A stretch of 22,676 bases of DNA from an uncultured Collinsella sp. (GTDB taxonomy: Bacteria; Actinomycetota; Coriobacteriia; Coriobacteriales; Coriobacteriaceae): NCBI GenBank assembly GCA_902475825.1, contig CABSBA010000004.1:1-22676 (forward strand), written 5' to 3'. Each line of letters begins with the position of its first letter. The stretch's first letter is position 1. The notes beneath the pieces are model-generated. The model saw only the letters and a program-made list of their open reading frames with translations, was not told the DNA's origin and searched no databases. Shown here one piece after another: positions 1 to 7,236 of this stretch. The position numbers were made by a program, and so were the translations under genes.

Positions 1-2460
1 CAGGCCCGTGCCCTTGAGATCAATAGTGCCGTTCACCGTAATGGTCGAGGACTGCAAGCCGTTAAGGTTGTTTTCGGTAACGCCGTCAACCATCGAGTAG
101 TGGCCGCTGGTTTGCCAGGTGATCGCCAGCTTTGCGAAATCATCGATACTTGCCAGCGCAAATGCATCGCCAGTTTTTACGAGCTTAGAGCTAAAGTTCC
201 ACTGGTGCGCGTCGTTGATGGAGATGAGGTTCTCACTCAACGGGTTGCCCAAGCGAATGACTTGGCCGTAGCTGTACACGTCATCGATCTTGACGGGCGT
301 AGAGGGGCGCTTATATTGCCATTTCATGGTATCGCCTGCGGCGGTGCCGCTATCGCTTCCGCTACCGGCGGCAAAAATCAGCGAGTTGAAGTTCTCATAA
401 ATCAGTTGCGCGGTGTGATCATTTTCCACGAAGGTGGCATCCGATAGGTCGGTGATACCGCTGAACTTGACGATGCCGAGCCACGACGACCCAACGACTC
501 CGGCAAAGCCGCCGTTTGTGCCGCCGATGGCAGCGCCGCTGGCGGTTTTGACCTTCAGGCCACGCACTTCTAGAACGTTGTTTGTGTCCACGACACCCAC
601 GGCGCCGCCGTATTTGCCATTTGCACTGGCGTAGCCCGAGGTTGAGCATGTCACTGTTGCATCACTGATGACCACGGCGGACACGTTAGCACTCCCGCCG
701 CCTTCGCCAAGGTAGCCTACTAGGCCGCCTGCGTAGGTGAGTTTGCCGTTGGAGCCCACGCCGAACGACACCGCAGTATCACCCTGCACCGTAAAGGCAT
801 GCAGCGCGTCGCCGTTCTTCTTCCCCCACAGCTTACCCACCAAGCCGCCGTAGTTGCCGTGCTTGTTGTCATCCTTGCCATTTTGCAGCGTGCTTGTATA
901 CGAACCGCCATTGACGGTCACGTCGCCGTTCGAGATGTCGAGCACGCCGAACAGTCCGCCGGCAGAAGGGGCAGTGCTCGTGTTGGACACACTGAGCGCC
1001 ACGCCCTTGCCAAAGTCGAAGATGCCGCTGTTGATGGTGAATGCGTCGGCAAACGAGGCGTCGCCGATAAGGCCACCTGCATACGTCCCGGCAGATGACG
1101 ATCCAACCGCATACGCGGGCTTGATGGCAATGGCCTTGCCCGAGGCGTCTTTTCCGCTGTTATCCTTGCCCACGGTGAGCGTGAGCTTAGTCGCCTTACC
1201 GATAAGACCGCCCGCCGCGTTTTTACCTGCGACGCTCAGCGCCGAGACATCGATGCCAGTTGGTAGGGCGACGGTGGCACCCTCCTGCGCCTCGCCGATA
1301 AGGCCTCCTGCGTTGGCGCCATCGGCTGTCGCGTTGATGGTGGGCGTGCCGTTGAGTTTATCCGGCAGGGTAAGGCCCGCAAGCGTAAACGATGCTCTTT
1401 CGGCAAGGGTGTTCACAAGCAAGCCCATGTTGCCTGCGCTCGATTGCATATCGACTGCCAGAGGGCTGTTCGCGCTTGTCACGTAGGTTGCGTTAAGCGT
1501 GAGCGCGCCCGTGACCTCGCCCACAAGTGGCGAGGCAAGCTTGCAGATGTCCTTTTCGGTATCGCTCTTGGGCGTGCCCACGGTAACGGTGGCAGCAAGC
1601 GTCTTGTCCGCGCCCGTGACCTTTGCGGCCACGATGGGCTGGGCATCGGTACCCTTCCAGGTGAGCTTTACGGTGCTGTTGGCGTCGCTGAGCTCGATGT
1701 TGTTGAAGAGCGTCTTGTTGACGGTCAGGGTCCTGTCGCCGAGGTTGAGCGCGCCTTTGAAAGGGTAGGCATCGCTGCCGAAGCCCTGGAACGTGAGGCT
1801 ACCCAGGCCGTCCACGATCTCCGCGCCGCACACGTCGAAGTCGATGCCGGTCGAGCCGCCTTTGGAGATGTTCGCGTTCTGGTAGATGGCGGGATCGGTG
1901 TTGGAGATGGCGATAAGGTCGGCATTTGACTCAAAGATAATGGCCGTGACGGCGCCCGAGCCGTCGGTGATGACATCGCCGTCACCCAACTTGCGCCTGA
2001 GAACCTCGACAGTAGTGATTGGGTAGGTGGTGTTTGCCTGGGCAGCGGCATCCGCGTCCGCGTCATCCACTTGTTCTTCGTCAGCAGCACCCTCATCGGC
2101 AGCCGCATCGTCTTGGGACGCGTCGCCCTCCGCTGGAGCATCGCCGCTGGTGGTTCCATCGGTCGTGGAGTCCTGCGATTCGCCAGCGTTGGTAGAACCG
2201 TCGCCGCCCTCGGTGGCGCCCGCGTCGGCGCCCGGAGTCGTCGCGGCGTCATCAGATGCAGCCTGGTCAGCATCTTGCAGCGCGGTTGCCACAGCATCCT
2301 GTACGGAGCGCGCCGTGTTGCCCGCGGCGCGTGCGGCAGAGACAGACGCCTCCATAACGGCGTCGAGCTCTTGCGCGAACACCTCTGTGGAAGGCGCGAG
2401 CGCCTGGAAAATCATGATCGCAGTCAGGCAGGCGGTTGTTATGCGCTTTGCCGTTCTCAT
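1..2460 (-). CDS. Large secreted beta-helix surface protein with GG-[LF]-[IVF]-G repeats (C-terminus cut by window edge)
   Basis: The minus-strand frame from the ATG at 2460 stays open to base 1, giving at least 820 residues with no stop, so the C-terminus and any cell-wall anchor lie outside the window. Residues 1-29 look like a signal peptide: basic start MRTAKR, a hydrophobic stretch, and a likely signal peptidase I site after VFA. Residues about 62-140 are a low-complexity acidic Asp/Glu/Ala/Thr/Gly segment, plausibly a flexible stalk. From about residue 380 the motif GG-[LF]-[IVF]-G or a close variant recurs at 385, 417, 462, 501, 538, 578, 618 and 650, a 32-45-residue period like GLUG-type parallel beta-helix adhesins. 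GAGGTAGGA sits upstream of the ATG. It follows three small membrane-anchored genes on the same strand and is probably co-transcribed. An adhesin or matrix role is inference; the repeat architecture is seen directly. Confidence 0.8.
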   Translation of the reverse strand, partial: MRTAKRITTACLTAIMIFQALAPSTEVFAQELDAVMEASVSAARAAGNTARSVQDAVATALQDADQAASDDAATTPGADAGATEGGDGSTNAGESQDSTTDGTTSGDAPAEGDASQDDAAADEGAADEEQVDDADADAAAQANTTYPITTVEVLRRKLGDGDVITDGSGAVTAIIFESNADLIAISNTDPAIYQNANISKGGSTGIDFDVCGAEIVDGLGSLTFQGFGSDAYPFKGALNLGDRTLTVNKTLFNNIELSDANSTVKLTWKGTDAQPIVAAKVTGADKTLAATVTVGTPKSDTEKDICKLASPLVGEVTGALTLNATYVTSANSPLAVDMQSSAGNMGLLVNTLAERASFTLAGLTLPDKLNGTPTINATADGANAGGLIGEAQEGATVALPTGIDVSALSVAGKNAAGGLIGKATKLTLTVGKDNSGKDASGKAIAIKPAYAVGSSSAGTYAGGLIGDASFADAFTINSGIFDFGKGVALSVSNTSTAPSAGGLFGVLDISNGDVTVNGGSYTSTLQNGKDDNKHGNYGGLVGKLWGKKNGDALHAFTVQGDTAVSFGVGSNGKLTYAGGLVGYLGEGGGSANVSAVVISDATVTCSTSGYASANGKYGGAVGVVDTNNVLEVRGLKVKTASGAAIGGTNGGFAGVVGSSWLGIVKFSGITDLSDATFVENDHTAQLIYENFNSLIFAAGSGSDSGTAAGDTMKWQYKRPSTPVKIDDVYSYGQVIRLGNPLSENLISINDAHQWNFSSKLVKTGDAFALASIDDFAKLAITWQTSGHYSMVDGVTENNLNGLQSSTITVNGTIDLKGTGL

Positions 2461-2475
2461 CTGGTCCTACCTCGT

Positions 2476-2510
2476 TCTATCTCATGCCCCGTGCGGGGTC
2501 TCAAAATCTA
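2476..2510 (-). other. Short GC hairpin in the gap before the beta-helix gene
   Basis: The 75-nt gap between the third anchored gene (stop at 2536) and the beta-helix gene (ATG at 2460) contains CCCCG-CA-CGGGG, a small stem with no following T-run on the minus strand. It is therefore not a convincing terminator. It may attenuate read-through or protect the mRNA between these two genes. Confidence 0.35.
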
Positions 2511-2535
2511 TGCTTGCGGCTCGTTTCGGTTAGCC

Positions 2536-3543
2536 CTACGCGGCCGAACACGTAACGCCAATGGCTTCCCAGCTGGTCGGCTTCGAATCGCCCTTCCGGT
2601 AAAAGGTGATGATTTCCGAGCCAGGAGATGCATCGTATGTGATCGAGTTGCCGCTGACGGCTGCTTGCCCATTACCGTTCTTGTGATTCGCCTCAAAGAA
2701 CGGATCGAGCTCGACCCCGTCCCCCCACGTGAGCTTTACCTTAGTCGTAACGCCCGTAACCGTCACGCGATAGTTGTAGGCATCAAAAGCGTTGATGCCC
2801 AAGTTCTTATCGGTATCCGAGTTCTTATCGACCCACTCGCCCGAAACGCCCGAAGCCGTTACCTCTGCACGCTCGGAAGGCGCAATCTTGGCGGCGAGCC
2901 ATTTAAGGTTGGTGCCAGGGCTATTGGAGCCGACCTGGGCCTTAACGGTGAAGGATGCTTTGTTGAGGTCCGCTTTGGAAAACGTAACCTTATAGGTATA
3001 CATGGTTGCCCTGTTGGCAGGGAAGGAAAGGCCGACCGTGCCGCCCGCCGTCAGCGTGGGCGAACCGCTTATGCTCCAAGTACCCGTCGTGCCCGTCGCC
3101 CTCACGCTCAGCGTCGCGTTGACGTCCTTGTCGTTGACCTTGTTCTTGTCGCCCAGCAGATGGTTGTAAATGCGGAAGGTAAAGGAGCAGTTTTCCCCAC
3201 TCGTGTCGGCGATGACGCTTCGGACGGCAATACCCTCGTCATTCAGCGTCTCATTCGTGTAGCCCGTAAGCATGTCCGAGGCAAACAGCGCCTGCGACGT
3301 GCCCGAAACAGCAACCGACTTAAGAAAGTCGCCCGCCAAAAAGGCCGTGTAGGTAAGGTAGGTACCCGTCGCAATCGCGACAGCGCACAGCAGCACCGCA
3401 ACTGCCCATAGGCGCTTACGCACTTTGGAAGCAGGGGCCGCCGACCCTGCGCAGCAAGGCTCTGCCTTAGAATCATCTACCTGCGCAAAGTGCTTGCCAA
3501 CAGGCCTCGCGATTTCATTTTGCTCGTTCTTGTCTTTCCGCAT
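2536..3543 (-). CDS. Membrane-anchored TasA/camelysin-like protein, third gene of the surface locus
   Basis: 335 residues. A charged 44-residue N-terminal cytoplasmic segment containing a CC pair (30-31) leads into one hydrophobic helix at about 45-65. The sequence YTAFLAGDFLKSV follows, then ALFASDMLTGYTNE. A hydrophobic segment ending in an aromatic residue plus Phe or Ala and leading into a beta-rich domain resembles SipW-dependent TasA/camelysin proteins. The ectodomain includes the strand-like stretch FTFRIYNHLLGDKNKVNDKD, similar to segments of its two upstream neighbours. The start ATG at 3543 is preceded by a strong GGGAGGGG, 24 nt after the stop of the upstream gene. Family assignment is by motif only. 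Whether the helix is cleaved or stays as an anchor cannot be told, and no SipW-type signal peptidase is visible in the window. It could instead be an unrelated single-pass surface protein. Confidence 0.7.
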   Translation of the reverse strand: MRKDKNEQNEIARPVGKHFAQVDDSKAEPCCAGSAAPASKVRKRLWAVAVLLCAVAIATGTYLTYTAFLAGDFLKSVAVSGTSQALFASDMLTGYTNETLNDEGIAVRSVIADTSGENCSFTFRIYNHLLGDKNKVNDKDVNATLSVRATGTTGTWSISGSPTLTAGGTVGLSFPANRATMYTYKVTFSKADLNKASFTVKAQVGSNSPGTNLKWLAAKIAPSERAEVTASGVSGEWVDKNSDTDKNLGINAFDAYNYRVTVTGVTTKVKLTWGDGVELDPFFEANHKNGNGQAAVSGNSITYDASPGSEIITFYRKGDSKPTSWEAIGVTCSAA

Positions 3544-3567
3544 CTGGCACCCCTCCCTTCCTACTTA

Positions 3568-4362
3568 TTAGTTGTCGCTCGTGACGCGAGCGATTAGATA
3601 GACCATGTCGGTTTCTTTAACGTTGGAGACTGTCTTTCCGTTTACGGTCACAACGCCTGGATTCCACGTACATTCGATGATGAAGTTCGTGGCGGCGTTG
3701 GCCTTTCCGTCCTTGTAGCCATCAAGCTCGCTCGTTTCAAACTTGTGGTACCGGTACAGCGGACGGGCGTTTTTCTGGACATTCCCGTACTTGCCGTACG
3801 TCGGATCATTGTCGGCAAGCTCTTGACCCAAGCCGTTTTTCTCATTAATAAAGGTGAACGGAATCGGGGTGCCGGGGTCCCTCTTGCTCCATGAGTAGGT
3901 GCGGTTGAGCCCGTCGAGGCCGACCACATCTCCCTTCGTTGCCGACGATTCGTTAACCGTCACGTGATACACGTTGATTGTCAGCCCCGTAATATTCGTT
4001 GTGTTGGCAACTTGAAGCTCAAACGCCTGACCGCCGGCAGCGGGATCGCCATTGTCGCTCCGCACGCAAAACGCGCGCCGAACGGTCACGGTGCCGTTGG
4101 AGTTTTTCACATCGCCCCGTGACTCTTCATACGAAATCTCGATGGGCTCGATGCTCGTCTGGTTGGGACCCATGATCTTGAGCCGCGCGGGCGTTTGGAT
4201 CTTGCCCACCGTAGACAGACTTTTGCTGCCCACAAACCACGAGAGCGATAAGCCGATGATAAGAGCGATTGCCGCCAGCAATATCAGGACCGCAAGGGCC
4301 TGTGCGCGGTGGTTTTCTATCCAATTGCGGGCATCGCCGAGGCGCGTTTGCATGGTGCTCAT
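3568..4362 (-). CDS. Membrane-anchored TasA/camelysin-like protein, second gene of the surface locus
   Basis: 264 residues. About 20 polar residues precede one hydrophobic helix (about 21-43) that ends in SWFVGSKSLSTVGKIQTP, matching the aromatic helix end of the two sister genes. The ectodomain has FELQVANTTNITGLTINVYH, a beta-strand pattern comparable to the KITFTV and FTFRIYN segments of its neighbours. The ATG at 4362 overlaps the TGA of the upstream gene as ATGA, with GGAGGG about 9 nt upstream, so the two genes should be translationally coupled. A second in-frame ATG at 4353 fits the ribosome binding site less well. There is no LPXTG-like sorting signal or second membrane helix. The assignment rests on architecture and shared motifs; the exact function is unknown. 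Confidence 0.7.
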   Translation of the reverse strand: MSTMQTRLGDARNWIENHRAQALAVLILLAAIALIIGLSLSWFVGSKSLSTVGKIQTPARLKIMGPNQTSIEPIEISYEESRGDVKNSNGTVTVRRAFCVRSDNGDPAAGGQAFELQVANTTNITGLTINVYHVTVNESSATKGDVVGLDGLNRTYSWSKRDPGTPIPFTFINEKNGLGQELADNDPTYGKYGNVQKNARPLYRYHKFETSELDGYKDGKANAATNFIIECTWNPGVVTVNGKTVSNVKETDMVYLIARVTSDN

Positions 4363-5390
4363 GAGCTCACGCCCTCCTGAGCGCTAATTCTAAGTTGGAT
4401 GTATTTGACCTTATTGCCGATCTGCTCGTCGGCATTGTTGTACAGCGCCGAGCAGATGGCGGTGTCGCTGAAGGACATGCTAGACGAAACCGCGGGGGCG
4501 TTGGCAGCACTTGTGCCGTTTGCCGCGCCATAGAAGTAGTTCGCTTTATGCTCGTTCATGTCCGCCCGCAGAGCGCCGTAGTCAGACTTTGCGTCGCCCG
4601 CCGCCGCAAACAGATTCTTGTAGTAATTCGTGTTGCCGGTAAGGACGAAGTTCTGAAAGTACTCCGGCCATACCCAGTACAGATTGATGGCGACGGGTTT
4701 GTTCGTTGGCTTGGCCACATCGCCGTTTTCGCAAAATGCGCTCTTGTGAATCTCGATCTTGCTATCAACCACGCGGCCCGAGTAATAGCCGTTCTCGCAG
4801 CTCGTAAAGAACAGCAAGTGGCCTTTGATCAAGCCAAGGAGCGCCTCCGCCTCGGGCGCCAGCGTTCCCCCGTCCCCAACAACGTCATTGCCCGTGACTT
4901 TAAGCACGCGCGACAAGTTGATCGTGACCCCGTCCAGGTCACTCACCAGCGGCTTCACCGTAAATGTAATCTTGCCGCGAGCACCCGGGTACAGAGAGCC
5001 CGCGGTCTCGTTGTTCAGGTTGGAGCCGAGCGTTACCGTCATGGCGTCGGTCGTATCCAAGCCATCGATGGCATGCTTTTCCTCGAGCGTGCGCTCGGAG
5101 CGCTCGTAATAGCCCACGTGCGTACCGGACTCACCCTCGCCCGCGGCGGTCAGCGTGTACCGATCCGCCTTCGCCCCGATCGTACTCCCCGTGGCACTCA
5201 CTCGGTTATTCGCAGCAAACCAGGCCAGGCATGCAAAGATGGCAACGATGGCAGCCAGCACAAACAGACCGCTCACCAGGAAATCCTTCCAGAAATCCTT
5301 GAGGGTCCGCACGTGCTCGTCGGCAGCTTGGCGGTACTCGGCCGCCGTCATGTGCTGCTGGAGCTCGCTATGTCGGTCCATGCCACTCAT
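4359..5390 (-). CDS. Membrane-anchored TasA/camelysin-like protein, first gene of the surface locus
   Basis: 343 residues. About 36 polar residues precede a hydrophobic helix (about 37-58) ending in AWFAANNRVSATGSTIGAK, the same layout as the next two genes. The ectodomain contains SLYPGARGKITFTVKPL at about 132-148; a Pro-Gly turn followed by a strand is a recurring feature of TasA/camelysin-like domains. It has a duplicated CENG motif at Cys198 and Cys220, which could form a disulfide outside the cell. The ATG at 5390 has no clear ribosome binding site (GTAAGCG), and the in-frame ATG at 5381 is little better, so the start is uncertain by three codons. It opens the four-gene minus-strand unit and is overlapped by the next gene. 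The role as a fibre or matrix subunit is inference from the family resemblance. Confidence 0.7.
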   Translation of the reverse strand: MSGMDRHSELQQHMTAAEYRQAADEHVRTLKDFWKDFLVSGLFVLAAIVAIFACLAWFAANNRVSATGSTIGAKADRYTLTAAGEGESGTHVGYYERSERTLEEKHAIDGLDTTDAMTVTLGSNLNNETAGSLYPGARGKITFTVKPLVSDLDGVTINLSRVLKVTGNDVVGDGGTLAPEAEALLGLIKGHLLFFTSCENGYYSGRVVDSKIEIHKSAFCENGDVAKPTNKPVAINLYWVWPEYFQNFVLTGNTNYYKNLFAAAGDAKSDYGALRADMNEHKANYFYGAANGTSAANAPAVSSSMSFSDTAICSALYNNADEQIGNKVKYIQLRISAQEGVSS

Positions 5391-5475
5391 CGCTTACGTT
5401 TGCCCTGCTTGCGGGCGTGCCATCCTTTTCCGCTCGGTCGCGTTTATCCGTTGTTCGCAGGTAGAGAATTCAGGC

Positions 5476-5503
5476 AGAATACAACACCGTACGATAAGGT
5501 AAA
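5476..5503 (-). promoter_or_regulatory. Candidate promoter of the surface locus
   Basis: On the minus strand TTTACC (5503-5498) and TATTCT (5481-5476) are separated by 16 nt, each matching four of six consensus bases. This lies about 85 nt upstream of the first anchored gene, in an AT-richer patch. It is a pattern match only. Confidence 0.3.
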
Positions 5504-5570
5504 AGAATAGCATTGACCTGCGGTTCGCTCCACAACGCAAGCCTTAATGATGTCTTAAAAGTCAAACCCT

Positions 5571-5633
5571 TGGCGCAAGGGGTCAGGTCGCTTCGCACCA
5601 ACATGGTGCAAAAAACCTGACCCCCTTGCACCA
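5571..5633. repeat. Compound inverted repeat downstream of the DUF4143 ATPase gene
   Basis: The outer arms TGGCGCAAGGGGTCAGGT (5571-5588) and the reverse complement of 5615-5633 match apart from one extra base and one C/T difference. The loop contains its own perfect stem GCACCA-ACA-TGGTGC (5595-5609), and TGGTGC here can also pair with GCACCA at 5628-5633, so alternative folds exist. On the minus strand the structure includes a T6 run and lies about 40 nt past the stop of the ATPase gene, so it may act as its terminator. It looks like a dispersed intergenic element. The rest of the 283-nt gap 5391-5673 holds no gene I can support. Confidence 0.65.
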
Positions 5634-5673
5634 ATCCGTGGCACCGGGCAGCGGACACACGGCGTGCCGCCCC

Positions 5674-6978
5674 TTAACACCCCAACGCGCGCACGGGTAT
5701 CACGTAGATACCGTCCTCGACCTCGCGGGCGTACTCACCCACCCCCACAATCACGGCCATAAACTCCGGTTCGCGTGTGCGTGAACGAGGATTTCCACAG
5801 ACCTTCTTGCGAACGCGCTTGAGGCTCTCGACGCCGGCGCTCGCTTTATCTTCACTCACCTTAATCTCAAAGGCGGCCCACCGTCCGTCGGCTAGCTGCA
5901 CGATAGCATCGCACTCAAGGCCCGAATCGTCGCGATAATAGCGCACGGGCGTGCTATCCAGCAGGTCGAGCGAACGTGCGTAGACCGAAAGGTCGCGTAT
6001 GACCAAATTCTCAAACACCAGACCAAATGTCTGCCAGTCGGCAAGCAGCGCCTGCGAGGACATGCCTAGCAAGGCGCAAGCAAGGCTCGGATCTGCCAGA
6101 TAGCGCTTGGGCTTGACGGTAAAGCGCCGTTTGTCGCGCGCGGCGGGAACCCAACCGGGGACCTCCTCGAGAATAAACATGCCTTTGAGGGCATCCAGGT
6201 ACCTGCGCACCTTGGTCTCATCGGCAAACGCTGCGGGTTCCTCCTCGGCACCGAACATATCCATAAGAATCGTTTTATACGTGGTTGCCTGTCCCAGATT
6301 GCGCGCGATCGATGCGGAGACTCGACGAGCAATATCGGGGTCGAGACGGACCGCCGAGAAGCTGCTCGAAAACGTGGTGTTGAGATATTCGCGGGCGATG
6401 AGCTGGGCGTCAGCCGAAACCATATCGATCGCCTCGGGCCAGCCGCCGCGGCAAGCGGCTTCGACAAGCCCCGGTGTATCGCCATCGCACCGGCAGGGCT
6501 CAAAACGATGCTCAAACAAGCCCGCCAGGCTCACCTTGCCGTTGGACTCACCTGTCTCGGCAAGCGTCATGGGGTGCATGCGGACGCGGCCGATGCGGCC
6601 AGCTCCACTATGCGCGGGCGCCTCCGCCTTTGAGCCAAACGCGGGCGTGGCGGAACCCGTGAGGATATAGGCGCCGCGCGTACCCCGGGTGCGGTCAACC
6701 TCGTGTCTAACGTAGTCCCAAATCTGGGGAACGCGCTGCCACTCATCGATAATATGCGGACGGTCTCCCAGCAACATCATCGCTGGGTCGGCACGCGCGA
6801 GGTCGAGATTCTCGTCGACATACGAGGCGGACGCCCCGTGCTCGAGCGCGGCCCACGTCTTGCCGCACCACTTGGTGCCCGCAATCTCGACCGCGCCAAA
6901 GACACGAAGGTAGCGCTCGATTTGCGCATCCACGATACGTGGGATGTATCCGTCCCGATGTAGCCTCTCACCTGCCAT
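5674..6978 (-). CDS. AAA-family ATPase with C-terminal DUF4143 domain
   Basis: 434 residues. The N-terminal half is an AAA-type ATPase: an unusual Walker A, GTKWCGKT (34-41), Walker B HIIDE ending at Asp78-Glu79, and a sensor-like ILTGSATPA near 105-113. The C-terminal half fits DUF4143, including a PD-(D/E)XK-like sequence DSGLECDAIVQL...FEIK that is usual at the end of this family. The family is widespread in gut bacteria and has no firmly established role. The ATG at 6978 has GGAGG 7 nt upstream. The gene stands alone between a terminator and a compound hairpin. Its upstream region carries five 12-bp repeats at 23-bp spacing, which suggests specific regulation. The missing Ser/Thr before GK in Walker A (WCGKT) appears normal for this subgroup, so activity is plausible. 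Confidence 0.88.
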   Translation of the reverse strand: MAGERLHRDGYIPRIVDAQIERYLRVFGAVEIAGTKWCGKTWAALEHGASASYVDENLDLARADPAMMLLGDRPHIIDEWQRVPQIWDYVRHEVDRTRGTRGAYILTGSATPAFGSKAEAPAHSGAGRIGRVRMHPMTLAETGESNGKVSLAGLFEHRFEPCRCDGDTPGLVEAACRGGWPEAIDMVSADAQLIAREYLNTTFSSSFSAVRLDPDIARRVSASIARNLGQATTYKTILMDMFGAEEEPAAFADETKVRRYLDALKGMFILEEVPGWVPAARDKRRFTVKPKRYLADPSLACALLGMSSQALLADWQTFGLVFENLVIRDLSVYARSLDLLDSTPVRYYRDDSGLECDAIVQLADGRWAAFEIKVSEDKASAGVESLKRVRKKVCGNPRSRTREPEFMAVIVGVGEYAREVEDGIYVIPVRALGC

Positions 6979-7019
6979 GAGCCACCTCCGCAGATTTCCA
7001 GTTCCTGCTTTCTGATTCT

Positions 7020-7048
7020 TCTATACCACTGTAGCAAATTCGGATTTT
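7020..7048 (-). promoter_or_regulatory. Candidate extended -10 promoter of the DUF4143 ATPase gene
   Basis: On the minus strand TATAGA (7025-7020) is preceded directly by TGG, an extended -10 form. At 17 nt upstream the -35 position (7048-7043) falls inside the first 12-bp repeat and reads AAAATC, not a normal -35 box. A repeat-binding factor could therefore substitute for, or block, -35 contact. Leader length to the ATG would be about 35 nt. Confidence 0.4.
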
Positions 7049-7141
7049 CGGGTGGTTGCGATTCGGATTTTCGTGTTCATATAATTCGGATTTTCCTGTT
7101 CTAAGGATTCGGATTTTCGGATGCATAAGATTCGGATTTTC
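7038..7141. repeat. Five direct repeats of a 12-bp sequence at exact 23-bp spacing
   Basis: ATTCGGATTTTC occurs at 7038, 7061, 7084, 7107 and 7130, identical in all five copies, with unrelated 11-nt spacers. On the strand of the DUF4143 gene it reads GAAAATCCGAAT. The first copy starts 60 nt upstream of the ATG and overlaps the expected -35 position. The period of 23 bp is not a multiple of three, so it does not reflect protein repeats. The array looks like a set of operator or iteron sites for a protein that binds several neighbouring copies. Confidence 0.85.
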
Positions 7142-7173
7142 TGAATCCGCTGGTCAGGGGCACCTCTTATCGA

Positions 7174-7206
7174 CAAAAAGGCAGGGAGCACCGATACGGC
7201 ACTCCC
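7174..7206 (-). terminator. Rho-independent terminator of the flavin reductase gene
   Basis: On the minus strand GGGAGTGCC-GTATC-GGTGCTCCC (two G-U wobble pairs) is followed by TGCC and T5, about 30 nt after the stop codon at 7237. Confidence 0.75.
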
Positions 7207-7236
7207 CGCCCACTCAATACGCGATAGCTTTCTCGA

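Noticed and set aside
2071..3411. 446-residue open frame on the plus strand
   Set aside because: It covers parts of two well-supported minus-strand genes and has Arg/Gly-rich shadow composition.
7038..7141. Short CRISPR or coding repeat
   Set aside because: 12-bp repeats with 11-nt spacers are too short for CRISPR, and a 23-bp period cannot encode a regular protein repeat.
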